Part shown: positions 32,701-42,279 of the stretch, piece after piece
Numbering within the stretch: the stretch's first letter is position 1
How the letters are laid out: each line of letters opens with the position of its first letter
Source of the DNA: Pelagibius sp048268885
GTDB taxonomy: Bacteria; Pseudomonadota; Alphaproteobacteria; Kiloniellales; Kiloniellaceae
Direction of reading: 5' to 3'
DNA: 64,000 nucleotides
NCBI GenBank assembly: GCA_048268885.1
Contig: JBLWUP010000006.1
Coordinates: 111,453 to 175,452 of the forward strand
Position numbers and translations under genes: made by a program
Notes under the pieces: model-generated
The model's database searches: none
Seen by the model: only the letters and a program-made list of their open reading frames with translations
What the model was told of the DNA's origin: nothing

Positions 32701-34846
32701 CTTCGCGCGAGCGCAGCCTGCTCGCCAGCGCCTGCAGTCCCAGGGAGAGGGCCAGCCAGGCCAGGATGAAGAGGCCGAAGATCGCCAGTTGCAGCGGCTC
32801 CGGATCGCTCAGGACGCGGCCGAGCTGATTGCCGAGCAGGGTGATGACGAGAATGCCGGGGGCCATGCCGAGGAAGGTGCCGGCGAGGAAGTCGAAGAAT
32901 TTCACCTTGCTGGCGCCCGCGGCGAGATTGATGAAAGTGAAGGGCGCGATGGGCAGCATGCGCAGGGCGGCGACCGAGAGCACGCCGCGCTTCGACAGCG
33001 CACGGCTGACGTGATTGACCTTCGGCCCCACCAGATTGCGCAGCGGCTGGGCGCCGGTGGAGCGGCCGATGCCGTAGTTGACGGCGGCGGTCAGCAGGGA
33101 GGCGCCCAGGGCGTAGGCGAAGGCCGGCAGCGGCGAGAACATCATGCCGGTCATGGCGATCAGCACGGTGACGGGGAAGACCACGAGGCTGCCCAGGACG
33201 AAGGCGCCGATGATGATGCCCGGCATCCAGCCGTCGACGCCCAGGGATTGCAGTTCCTGCATCAGGGTCTGCGGGTCGGTGAACTCCGACAGTGGCGTGT
33301 AGCGCCACAGGGCCACCAGGCCCAGCAGGACGACGGCCGCGACGGCGAGCTTCACGAAGCGGGAGATCGGCTGCTTGCTCTCGGAACCGCCGAACATGTC
33401 GCCGACGAATTCCGGCGTGGCGATGGGGCGCTCCGGGTCGGCGATCTGTCCGACCGTGCGGCTCAGGTCGTCGGCCGGCGCTTCGCTGAGGTCGACCGGC
33501 TTCAGCCCGCGCTCTTCTTCGCTGAAACGCTCGACCAGGGCGAAGAGCGAGCTGTCTTCCGCCAGGATCTGCTCGACCTCCTCGGTCTCGCGACCGAGAT
33601 GCTCGGCCAGCAGGCGGTTGCGCAGGCGGGTGACGGTCGCGCGCTCGTCGTCGCTGCCCGCTTCCAGGGCCAGGTCGCATTCGGAGTCCATGCCCATGGA
33701 GCGGTTGTTGAGGTTGGCCGAACCGATCCGCAGCAGGCGGTCGTCGACGATCATGACCTTGGCGTGGACCATGACCCCCTCGCCGGTGTCGTCGGAGGGC
33801 AGGGCGGGAAAGACCAGCTTCACCCGCTCCGCCACCTCGGCCTGCTTCAGGCGCTCCATGAAGCGCTTGCGGCCGGCGTTCATGGCGCGCTCTTCCAGCC
33901 AGCTCTGGTGCACGTTGGGCGCGACGACCAGCACTTCCAGATCGGGTTTTTCCTGCAGCCGTTCGATGAGGGCCCCGCAGAGGCTCTCGGTGGTGAGGAA
34001 CTGGTTTTCGATGTAGAGCGACCGCTCGGCGGTGGCGATGCAGCGCAGGAAAAGCTGCTCCACCTCGCGCACCTCCGGCTCGCCGTCGTAGGCCGGGAAG
34101 GTGCGGGCGATGCCGATGCGGATGTCGCTGAAGTCGGGCTCGAAGCCTTGCGGCCAGGGATCGCCTTCCGGCTTGGGCTTGCCGGGCTTCTCGCAGGCCG
34201 CGCGCTGCCAGCGCTGGCGCACCAGCTCGCCAAGTGCCTGGGCGGCCTCGCCGTCGACCATCATCTGGATATCGTGGAAAGGACGGTAGCTTTCGCCGCG
34301 CGGGTCGCTGCGCCCGGGGTTCTTCAGGGCGTGGTCCGAGGTGTCCCAGCGGCGGATGGTGAGGTCGAGGCCGCCGGAGAAGGCGAGGGCGTCGTCGACC
34401 ACCACGATCTTCTGGTGATGGCAGGCGCCGATCGGCAGCACGTCGTCCAGGCAGACGGAAATCTGCTGCGGTGTCGTCCAGTCCAGCTTCACCGCCGGCA
34501 GCGGCTCGCGCTCCAGGGCGTAGAGCATGGAGTAGTCCCACAACAGCAGATGGATCTTGAGTTGGGGACGCTGCTTCACCAGCTCCGTGAGGAAGGCGCC
34601 CAGGGTGACCGGCAGGTCGTCGTCCTTGTCGTCCTCCCCGCCCCCGCTGCCATTGGGGCCGACCAGGGGAGTGCGGCTGTCGATATCCCAGCCGACGATG
34701 AAGACCTCGCGCTCGGCGTTGAGCAGGGCCTTGCGCAGCGCCAGGAAATAGTCGGCGCCGTCGATCAGCACCCGCGCGCGGCCACAGTCGGCCATTCGCC
34801 AGCAGGTCTCGTCTGGCTGGAGGATCTGGGGGGTGGTGGCGGTCAT
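32693..34846 (-). CDS. Phospholipase D-like protein fused to a VTT (DedA/SNARE-associated) membrane domain
   Basis: A 717-residue fusion. Two PLD catalytic motifs are visible, HHQKIVVVDD near 142-151 and HAKVMIVDDRLLRIGSANLNNRS near 355-377, as in cardiolipin synthases. From about residue 510 come several hydrophobic segments of the VTT/DedA type (FPVTVLIAMTGMMFSPLPAFAYALGASLLTAAVNYGIGR, FLAGTFLGMAPGIL). The N-terminus has no signal peptide. PLD-VTT fusions are known in proteobacteria and are expected to work on membrane phospholipids, with the VTT part perhaps acting as a scramblase; this is inference from the families. Coupled to the EEP gene downstream. Confidence 0.9.
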   Translation of the reverse strand: MTATTPQILQPDETCWRMADCGRARVLIDGADYFLALRKALLNAEREVFIVGWDIDSRTPLVGPNGSGGGEDDKDDDLPVTLGAFLTELVKQRPQLKIHLLLWDYSMLYALEREPLPAVKLDWTTPQQISVCLDDVLPIGACHHQKIVVVDDALAFSGGLDLTIRRWDTSDHALKNPGRSDPRGESYRPFHDIQMMVDGEAAQALGELVRQRWQRAACEKPGKPKPEGDPWPQGFEPDFSDIRIGIARTFPAYDGEPEVREVEQLFLRCIATAERSLYIENQFLTTESLCGALIERLQEKPDLEVLVVAPNVHQSWLEERAMNAGRKRFMERLKQAEVAERVKLVFPALPSDDTGEGVMVHAKVMIVDDRLLRIGSANLNNRSMGMDSECDLALEAGSDDERATVTRLRNRLLAEHLGRETEEVEQILAEDSSLFALVERFSEEERGLKPVDLSEAPADDLSRTVGQIADPERPIATPEFVGDMFGGSESKQPISRFVKLAVAAVVLLGLVALWRYTPLSEFTDPQTLMQELQSLGVDGWMPGIIIGAFVLGSLVVFPVTVLIAMTGMMFSPLPAFAYALGASLLTAAVNYGIGRSTGAQPLRNLVGPKVNHVSRALSKRGVLSVAALRMLPIAPFTFINLAAGASKVKFFDFLAGTFLGMAPGILVITLLGNQLGRVLSDPEPLQLAIFGLFILAWLALSLGLQALASRLRSREDG

Positions 34847-34982
34847 GCTCTGCGGCGGGTCTCCATTCAGACAACACTAAGGGTTGCGACGGCTTGGACG
34901 GCCGATCCTCGGTACAACGCCAAACGTCTGATTTGGTTCCCCAAAGGCAATCCCAGGGCTCCTGGGGGCGTCCCGGCAGTCT

Positions 34983-35005
34983 GCGGTCCGCCCAGGGCGG
35001 ACCGC
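34983..35005. other. Strong hairpin between the PLD and DUF533 genes
   Basis: A perfect 10-bp stem GCGGTCCGCC / GGCGGACCGC with loop CAG, in the gap 34847-35027. There is no T run on either side, so it is a processing or Rho-related structure rather than a clear intrinsic terminator. The DUF533 gene ends 23 bases to its right. Confidence 0.5.
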
Positions 35006-35027
35006 GGGCCCTCAAGACCTCGAATGG

Positions 35028-35849
35028 TCAGGCCGCCAGAGTCGGAGCCCCGACCATCGCGTGGAGGTTCTGCTGCGTCCCGACGTCCAGGCCGGCGCCG
35101 CGTGCCAGCTCTGCCAGGAAGGCCCGCTCCGCAGGGGTGTCAACGGAGATTGCCAGCAGTGCGGCCGCGTAGACCTGTGCGCCGACTTCACGGCTGGGGA
35201 TGGCGGCCACCAGCCCCTGGAGGTTGGGGGGCTCGCTCATATGCTCCATGACGAAGCGCTGTTCTTCGGCAGTGATGCCGCCTTCCTGAAGCTTTCCGGT
35301 GATTCGCTCGATCTCCTCGGGCGAGACTTCTCCATCCGACTTGACCGCCTCGATCATGGCGAGAAGGCACAGCTCCGCCGTTTCCGGCGCCACCATCTGC
35401 TGGACTTCCGCCTCCGACAGGGATGGGCCGCCGGCGGCTTGGCCGGCAGAGGGGGCCGCGCCCGACTGTGCCTGCCAGTTCTTCAACGCAGACATTGCGA
35501 GCGTGCCCAGAAGAGCCATGGCACCCCCGCCGACAGCCCCCTTGATCGGTCCGCCGCCGCCCAGCAGCGCGCCGGCGATGGCGCCGATCCCGCCGACCTG
35601 GCCCCGGCTGAGACCGCCGACGCCGCTGTTTGCCGAAAGAATGCTACCGAGGCCGCCGAGCAGACCCCCGCTTTCCGATGCCCCGCCCGAGGTGCCGCCC
35701 CCAAGCACACTGCTCAAGACGTCCCCAAGACCGCCGCTCGCGTCCAGGCCCCCCAGGCCCTGCGGCCCGGTGGAATGTTCGAGACGTCCTCGGGAGGCCG
35801 GCGACATGCCTTGTTGCAGCAGTTGGCCGACGACAGAACTGAGATTCAT
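35028..35849 (-). CDS. DUF533 (TerB-like) family protein
   Basis: A 273-residue protein. Residues 1-130 are Gly-rich low complexity (GLGGLDASGGLGDVLSSVLGGG) with a possible membrane-associated Gly/Ala helix (GIGAIAGALLGGGGPIKGAVGGGAMALLGTLAMSAL). The C-terminal 120 residues form a helical TerB-like domain (LCLLAMIEAVKSDGEVSPEEIERITGKL), in which DGEVSPEE resembles the acidic metal-binding loop of TerB. This is the DUF533 pattern, including E. coli YebE. GGAGAGG precedes the start at 35849. Function is unknown; envelope stress association is known for YebE only. Confidence 0.82.
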   Translation of the reverse strand: MNLSSVVGQLLQQGMSPASRGRLEHSTGPQGLGGLDASGGLGDVLSSVLGGGTSGGASESGGLLGGLGSILSANSGVGGLSRGQVGGIGAIAGALLGGGGPIKGAVGGGAMALLGTLAMSALKNWQAQSGAAPSAGQAAGGPSLSEAEVQQMVAPETAELCLLAMIEAVKSDGEVSPEEIERITGKLQEGGITAEEQRFVMEHMSEPPNLQGLVAAIPSREVGAQVYAAALLAISVDTPAERAFLAELARGAGLDVGTQQNLHAMVGAPTLAA

Positions 35850-36128
35850 CGCACCTCTCCTATGGTTCGTCGTCCTGGAGCGTGTCTTGGCGCGAAGAGC
35901 ATCTCGAAAGGGAACAGGAGCGGCCAGGAAACGCGTAGGACGATGGGTTGTGTCCCCCTCACAGTCGTTCACGTCCGGCTTTGGCGTTGGGACGCCACGG
36001 CCACCCCGTCGCGGCATTCTGTGCCCGGGGCGATGACGGTTCAATGAAATGTGGTCCCGAACCCCGACAATCGCCGCGCTGCGTATCTCGTTCTTGCGGC
36101 GTTTCGCCCGCCGGTTAATCGCGACGGG

Positions 36129-36566
36129 TCATTCTTCGATTTCGTCGACGGCGTACTGACCGGTGATCCTCTGCCAGATGAGCGCCCAGGACAGGCCCAC
36201 CGCCAGCACGATGGCGGCGCAGACTAGAACGATCCAAGCAACCGCGTTGCCTGAATCCGCGGTCAGCAGCCCCCAGTCGATCAGCACCCAGACGATGGCG
36301 CCCAGCAGGGCGCAGACGAGCACGACGCCGTAGACATCGAGGGAATTCCACGTCGCGATGAGCAGGATGCTCCAAAGGATGACGAGAACCACCAGCGCAA
36401 GAAAATGAATGCCGGTGAGGCCGTCTCCGGCCAGAGCGTCGGTGAACCAAGTGTAGAAGGAGTATCCGCTGGGATTGTAGGTGATCAGCACGATCACCAC
36501 CGGCGCCACGATGCGCAGCAGCACGGTCGACAGCGAAAATTCATCTTTTTTGGACTTGGAGGCCAT
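36129..36566 (-). CDS. DUF6524-like four-helix membrane protein
   Basis: A 145-residue inner-membrane protein with four hydrophobic segments (about 14-30, 53-70, 79-100, 110-130) and short charged ends (MASKSKKDEFSL, QYAVDEIEE). The motif ITYNPSGYSFYTWF is the most conserved-looking piece and recalls the DUF6524 group of small alphaproteobacterial and gammaproteobacterial membrane proteins. Function unknown. The start at 36566 was chosen because upstream residues are not membrane- or family-like; the ribosome site is weak. The gap to the left (35850-36128) holds the DUF533 promoter region and nothing else I can support. Confidence 0.7.
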   Translation of the reverse strand: MASKSKKDEFSLSTVLLRIVAPVVIVLITYNPSGYSFYTWFTDALAGDGLTGIHFLALVVLVILWSILLIATWNSLDVYGVVLVCALLGAIVWVLIDWGLLTADSGNAVAWIVLVCAAIVLAVGLSWALIWQRITGQYAVDEIEE

Positions 36567-36770
36567 GATGTCGGATCCCGGAGTCAGCTTGGCGAAACCA
36601 TTTGAAACTGTAGCTTTCTGCGAAGGCGACACAACAGAGATCCTTGCCGCGACGCCCGGCAAAGGTGACCCGGCTGCTCCAATTCTCAAAGGCGCAGGCG
36701 GCCAGGAGTCGAACGGTTGAACATAGGTCGCTGAAACGAAGCCCCTAGTTGATCCAAGGCGCCGCACCAC

Positions 36771-36801
36771 AAAGAAAAAGGGGCCGGTCGGAACCGGCCC
36801 C
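36771..36801 (-). terminator. Intrinsic terminator of groESL
   Basis: GGGGCCGGT (36780-36788) pairs with ACCGGCCCC (36793-36801) across a 4-base loop; on the minus strand the stem is followed by TTTTTCTTT. It lies about 30 bases after the groEL stop codon. Confidence 0.92.
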
Positions 36802-36833
36802 TCGACGTCATGAATTTAGGGAGTTGGCTTGGC

Positions 36834-38483
<1,650 letters not shown>

Positions 38484-38506
38484 GATTGCTTTCTCCTAAA
38501 GCGCCT

Positions 38507-38821
38507 TCAGGCGGCTTTCTTGGAGGCCTTGGTGGCCTCGAGCACGCCCATGATGTCGGATTCCTTCATGATCAGCAGGTCTTCGCCGCCGATCTTCACT
38601 TCGGTGCCCGACCACTTGCCGAACAGCACGATGTCGCCGGCTTTCAAATCCAGGGCGACCAGTTCGCCCTTCTCGTTGCGGGCGCCCGGGCCGACGGCCA
38701 CGACTTCGCCCTGGCTCGGCTTTTCCTTGGCGGTGTCGGGAATGATGATGCCACCGGCGGTCTTGGAGTCTTCCTCGACCCGTCGGATTACGACGCGGTC
38801 ATGCAAAGGTCTGAATTTCAT
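38507..38821 (-). CDS. groES: 10-kDa co-chaperonin GroES
   Basis: A 104-residue lid of the GroEL chamber: MKFRPLHDRVVIRRVEEDSKTAGGIIIPDTAKEKPSQGEVVAVGPG, with the mobile-loop GGIIIP, and FGKWSGTEVKIGGEDLLIMKESDIMGV near the end. The final ATKASKKAA is slightly longer than the E. coli end. The start at 38821 is the family start; an upstream in-frame ATG (38863) would lie inside the CIRCE element. Confidence 0.97.
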   Translation of the reverse strand: MKFRPLHDRVVIRRVEEDSKTAGGIIIPDTAKEKPSQGEVVAVGPGARNEKGELVALDLKAGDIVLFGKWSGTEVKIGGEDLLIMKESDIMGVLEATKASKKAA

Positions 38822-38856
38822 GGGTGTTTCCCCTGTATCTCGCTGCCTGTTCAAGG

Positions 38857-38883
38857 TTGGCACTCTCTGAATGAGAGTGCTAA
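38857..38883. promoter_or_regulatory. CIRCE element (HrcA operator) of groESL
   Basis: TTGGCACTC (38857-38865), nine bases, GAGTGCTAA (38875-38883). It matches the CIRCE consensus TTAGCACTC-N9-GAGTGCTAA with a single change. The site lies 35 bases upstream of groES, so groESL is expected to be repressed by HrcA. Confidence 0.95.
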
Positions 38884-39031
38884 AGCGCGCTGGATTTAAG
38901 CAGTTTTCCGGGGGCTTTCAAGGGGGTACCCACGCCTTTCCGCGCGATTTTTCGCGGCCCGCGGCCGGAGGTGGCCGCCAGGGAAGGCCGACCTGCCGGA
39001 AAAGCCAGGCGTTTCCCCGGGTATTTCAGGG

Positions 39032-39955
39032 TCAGGCCGGGATGATGGCGCCCTTGGTGGCGATGACGCGGGCGGCCAGGCGGTGGCCGGCGGCGGCGGC
39101 TTCTTCCGGCGCGGCCCGGGCCAGCCGGGCGGCCAGGTAGGCGCCGTTGAAGGAATCGCCGGCGGCGGTGGTATCGACCGGCCGGGCGACCCGTTGCCCG
39201 GCGATCCGCGTCTGGCTGCCGTCCTTGTGGCTGATCAGGCAGGGCTCGCCGCCGCACTTCACCACCACTTCCTCGACCCCCAGGCCATGCAGGCGCTGGG
39301 CGGTGGCTGCCGGGCTATCGTCGCCGAAGAGCGCGGCCTCGTCGTCGAAGGTCGGCAGGGAGACCGCGGCCAGCGACAGGACGCGGGTCACCGCCTCCTG
39401 GGCCTCGGCGCGGTCGCGAAACAGGCGCGGGCGGTAGTTGGTGTCGAAGGCGATGCGGCAGCCGCTGTGTTTCAGAGCCTCCAGCAGGCCGTAGAGGCGC
39501 TGGCGGCTCTCGGCGTCGAGAATCCCCAGGGTAATGCCGGAAAGATAGACCAGATCGAAGCCGCTGAGGCCCGCGGCCAGGCTCTCGGCCTGCTCGGCGC
39601 GCAGCAGTTCGCGGGCGGCGGCGGCGTTGCGCCAGTAGTGGAAGGTCCGCTCGCCGGCGGCGTCGGTGCGGATGATATAGAGGCCCGGCAGCCGGCCGGG
39701 CAGGCGGAACACCTGGTCGGTCTTCAGTCCTTCGGCCTGCCAGGCGGCCAGCATCTCGGCGCTGAAGGGGTCGTCGCCCAGGGCCGTCACGTAGTGGACC
39801 TCGGCAGGCGTTTGCCCCAGGGAGCGGGCGAGATAGACCGCGGTGTTCAGGGTGTCGCCGCCGAAAGTGCGATGCATGGCGCCTTCGGGGCCGCCCTGGC
39901 GGGCGGTTTCCGAGAGTTCGATCATGCATTCGCCGATGCTCGCGATGCGCAGCAT
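39032..39955 (-). CDS. kdgK: 2-dehydro-3-deoxygluconokinase-like PfkB sugar kinase
   Basis: A 307-residue PfkB kinase. MLRIASIGECMIEL at the start, GGDTLNTAVYLARSLG for substrate binding, YLSGITLGIL, FDTNYRPRLF (a KDG-kinase-type motif) and the catalytic DTTAAGDSFNGAYLAARL are all present. The pattern best fits KdgK, which phosphorylates 2-keto-3-deoxygluconate, but other sugar acids are possible. No KDPG aldolase is adjacent. The start at 39955 has a GGGCGGGGC region upstream and matches the family N-terminus. Confidence 0.85.
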   Translation of the reverse strand: MLRIASIGECMIELSETARQGGPEGAMHRTFGGDTLNTAVYLARSLGQTPAEVHYVTALGDDPFSAEMLAAWQAEGLKTDQVFRLPGRLPGLYIIRTDAAGERTFHYWRNAAAARELLRAEQAESLAAGLSGFDLVYLSGITLGILDAESRQRLYGLLEALKHSGCRIAFDTNYRPRLFRDRAEAQEAVTRVLSLAAVSLPTFDDEAALFGDDSPAATAQRLHGLGVEEVVVKCGGEPCLISHKDGSQTRIAGQRVARPVDTTAAGDSFNGAYLAARLARAAPEEAAAAGHRLAARVIATKGAIIPA

Positions 39956-40080
39956 GCCCCGCCCCGCCTGGTTCTTGTTGCTTCTTGTCCGTCGCAGCCC
40001 CGCACAGGGCGGGCGCGTCACAGCCAATAACGGCTGCGCGCCCGCACTGCAAGCCCGGGCCCGGCGGGGCCGGTCCGGGA

Positions 40081-40434
40081 TCAGGCGGCGTCGCTTTCCG
40101 TGACGGCGAGGGTGGGGGCCAGGCGGCTGCGGCCCAGGGCGATGGCCTGCAGCAGGTCCTGCAGGTCCAGGCCGTCCCGGTCCAGGATGGCGTGGATGAG
40201 GGGGTCGTGAAGAAGATCCTGGACCAGCGGCTCGCCGGCGATCCAGCCGGAAGCCTCCCGCTTGGCGCCGCCGGGGGTTTCGAGCTTGCCGGGGGCTTCG
40301 CGCATGCCGGGGGCTTCGCGCATGCCGGGGGCTTCGCGCATGCCGGGGGCTTCGCGCATGAACGTGTCCCGCCGTGGAACCTCGATGACGGCGTGTTGGG
40401 CGGGTGACTTCGAGACGGCTTGCTGGTCGCTCAT
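40081..40434 (-). CDS. Short protein with four identical MREAPG repeats
   Basis: A 117-residue protein. Residues 26-49 are four exact MREAPG copies, followed by a degenerate KLETPG. The C-terminal part (WIAGEPLVQDLLHDPLIHAILDRDGLDLQDLLQAIALGRSRL) looks like a short helical domain. I do not recognise a family. An AGGCAGGA site precedes the ATG at 40434, supporting translation. The repeat is at the DNA level an exact 18-base tandem array, so copy number may vary between strains. Confidence 0.6.
   Translation of the reverse strand: MSDQQAVSKSPAQHAVIEVPRRDTFMREAPGMREAPGMREAPGMREAPGKLETPGGAKREASGWIAGEPLVQDLLHDPLIHAILDRDGLDLQDLLQAIALGRSRLAPTLAVTESDAA
40288..40359 (-). repeat. Perfect 18-base tandem repeat, four copies
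   Basis: Units at 40288-40305, 40306-40323, 40324-40341 and 40342-40359 are identical (GCCGGGGGCTTCGCGCAT on the plus strand). Being a multiple of three, gain or loss keeps the reading frame. Confidence 0.95.
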
Positions 40435-40629
40435 AAATCCTGCCTTTCCGATTGCACTGACGTCCTACAGACGCGATTGCCGATCGAAACTTCCCCTCTT
40501 CGAAACGCCCCCGTCTCTTTGTTTCATATTGGCCCGTTCGCATGAGAATGATCTGACCAAATTGTGACAATCCGGTCTAATTTGCCGAGGCGGCTGATGT
40601 CTTTCGGGTAATCGCCCCGCGATCCTCTG

Positions 40630-40673
40630 CGCCGGCAGCGGCGCTGTGACACGCCGGCAGCGACGCTGTGACA
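40630..40673 (+). repeat. Tandem 22-base direct repeat in the 40.4-41.2 kb gap
   Basis: Two adjacent copies (40630-40651 and 40652-40673) of a unit beginning CGCCGGCAGCG and ending CTGTGACA, differing at one base. It lies in the 765-base gene-free stretch 40435-41199. Confidence 0.75.
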
Positions 40674-40689
40674 AGACTGTCATCCCACG

Positions 40690-40969
40690 GACAAATTCCT
40701 CTAACAATCGCCCGCTAACGTCCTGCCTGTCGCTGTCAGCACCTTGTCTCCCGGTCGGTCCTGCGATGCCACCGGAGCCCTTTCGAGACCCCGTTGTCCA
40801 GCGGCACTATGAGGATTTCACGGATCCGGCTGCACCCCCTAACGCTGGCTCCTGGCCGGGCGCCCTGCCCGGGATCTAGGGTCCAGGTTCGCTTGCGACT
40901 CCTAGCCTCACAGTGGTTCAAGATCCCTAGCCGACTTTGCCGGGCCCTCGTGGCCCGGCCTTCTTTTTC
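40690..40969 (+). ncRNA. Candidate small RNA ending at an orphan terminator
   Basis: No coding sequence explains the strong rightward terminator at 40939-40969. The DNA before it is rich in pairing segments, for example GGGATCT/AGATCCC enclosing CTAGG/CCTAG at about 40870-40930. The left boundary given is only a guess, based on a weak promoter-like GTGACA-N17-ACAAAT near 40668-40696. It does not match 6S, 4.5S, tmRNA or RNase P signatures that I know. An in-frame stretch encoding MPPEPFRDPVVQRHYEDF at 40766 is too short to support as a gene. Confidence 0.35.
40939..40969 (+). terminator. Intrinsic terminator with no gene in front
   Basis: GCCGGGCC (40939-40946) and GGCCCGGC (40952-40959), loop CTCGT, then CTTCTTTTT. 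A good Rho-independent terminator on the plus strand, 230 bases before the BMP gene. Confidence 0.85.
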
Positions 40970-41199
40970 CGGCCTCAATTCCAGCCCCTATTTAGCCTCC
41001 TAATGTGCCGCTGTTGCGCTCCCCTATTGCACCCCCTATTGCGCTGGGGGGTTGAGCCAAAAACACGCCACTTTGAACTGGCGCTTCCGGGCGTTCGTGG
41101 TAGCGTAGTTTCTTGTGCGCGGCGGTTGCGGGCCGTCTTGCGGTTGCACGCTGCGCTGCGAAATGAAGCGAACAACAAGAACTCAGGCGAGGCATCTTC

Positions 41200-42210
41200 A
41201 TGTTACGCAACGTCATGGCCGCTGCGGCGGCCCTGCTGGTTTCCGGCGCCCTGGCCCCCCTGTCCACCGCTGCGGCCGCCGATTTCAAACCCGCCGTGGT
41301 CTTCGACATGGGTGGCAAGTTCGACAAGTCCTTCAACGAAGGCGTCTACAACGGCGTGGAGCGCTTCAAGAAGGAGAGCGGCGTCGAATACCTTGAATTC
41401 GAAGTCACTAATGAAGCCCAGCGCGAGCAGGCCATACGGCGCATGGCCCGGCGCGGCGCCGATCCGGTCATCGGGATCGGTTTTGCGCAAGCACCGGCGA
41501 TCAAGAAGGTCGCCCAGGAGTTTCCGGACACCCGATTCGCCATTATCGATGAGCAGGTGGACCTGCCCAACGTCCGCTCCATCGTCTTCAAGGAGCACGA
41601 GGGCTCCTTTCTGGTCGGCATGATCGCCGCCTTGAAGTCGCAGACCGGCAAGGTCGGTTTCGTCGGCGGCATGGACATTCCGCTGATCCGCAAGTTCGCC
41701 TGCGGTTACGAGCAGGGCGCCAAGTACGTCAGTAAGGACACCGACGTGCTGCAGAACATGACCGGTAGCACGCCCGCAGCCTGGAACGACCCGACCCGCG
41801 GTTCGGAGCTGGCCAAGAGCCAGTTCGACCGCGGCGTGGATGTGATCTACGCGGCGGCCGGCGGCACCGGCGTCGGTGTCTACCAGACCGCCGAGGACAG
41901 CGGCAAGTTCGCCATCGGGGTGGACTCCAACCAGAACTACCTGCATCCCGGCACCATGCTGACTTCCATGCTGAAGCGCGTCGACGTGGCCGCCTACAAG
42001 GTCTTCAAGGATGCCCAGGAGGGGAACTGGACTTCCGGCGTCCAGGTCTTGGGGCTGGCGGAGGACGGCGTCGGCTGGGCGCTGGACGAATACAACAAGG
42101 ACCTGGTGACCGGCGAAATGAAGGCGACCGTCGAGAAGGCGGCCGCCGACATCGTCGCGGGCAAGCTGCAGGTCCACGACTACACGGCCAGCGACAGCTG
42201 CAGCTACTAG
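41200..42210 (+). CDS. BMP family nucleoside ABC transporter substrate-binding protein
   Basis: A 336-residue periplasmic binding protein of the BMP/PnrA-Med family. It has a signal peptide (hydrophobic about 5-24, cleavage near AAA-D). Motifs are VVFDMGGKFDKSFNEGVYNGVERF, FAIIDEQVDLPNVRSIVFKEHEGSFLVGMIAA, KVGFVGGMDIPLIRKFACGYEQGA and VIYAAAGGTGVGVYQTAE, all typical of purine-nucleoside binders. There is no lipobox, so the protein is probably soluble in the periplasm. First gene of a nine-gene nucleoside uptake and breakdown cluster. Confidence 0.93.
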   Translation: MLRNVMAAAAALLVSGALAPLSTAAAADFKPAVVFDMGGKFDKSFNEGVYNGVERFKKESGVEYLEFEVTNEAQREQAIRRMARRGADPVIGIGFAQAPAIKKVAQEFPDTRFAIIDEQVDLPNVRSIVFKEHEGSFLVGMIAALKSQTGKVGFVGGMDIPLIRKFACGYEQGAKYVSKDTDVLQNMTGSTPAAWNDPTRGSELAKSQFDRGVDVIYAAAGGTGVGVYQTAEDSGKFAIGVDSNQNYLHPGTMLTSMLKRVDVAAYKVFKDAQEGNWTSGVQVLGLAEDGVGWALDEYNKDLVTGEMKATVEKAAADIVAGKLQVHDYTASDSCSY

Positions 42211-42218
42211 GCGCCGGC

Positions 42219-42261
42219 CCGGACGCCCCGCCGCGGCACAGCGCCGGGGCGCGGCGTCCGG
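42219..42261 (+). other. Hairpin between binding-protein and ATPase genes
   Basis: CCGGACGCC (42219-42227) pairs with GGCGTCCGG (42253-42261) with further inner GC pairing. There is no T run. Structures in this position often stabilise the binding-protein message or cause partial termination, giving more binding protein than ATPase. Confidence 0.55.
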
Positions 42262-42279
42262 ACGGCCGCGGGTGTATTC

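Noticed and set aside
32591..35251. An 886-codon open frame on the plus strand
   Set aside because: Antisense to the PLD-VTT gene, with no recognisable motif and composition typical of a shadow frame.
40288..40359. Regular 18-base repeats considered as a CRISPR array
   Set aside because: The units are directly adjacent with no spacers and lie in frame within a translated gene; no cas genes are present.
40646..40879. A 77-codon plus-strand frame in the 40.4-41.2 kb gap
   Set aside because: No ribosome site, its first third covers a tandem DNA repeat, and no family resemblance; the region fits a non-coding RNA better.
40910..40945. GGTTCAAGATCCC near 40917 looked like a tRNA T-loop
   Set aside because: No matching acceptor, D or anticodon arm could be laid out; the bases instead pair with an upstream GGGATCT.
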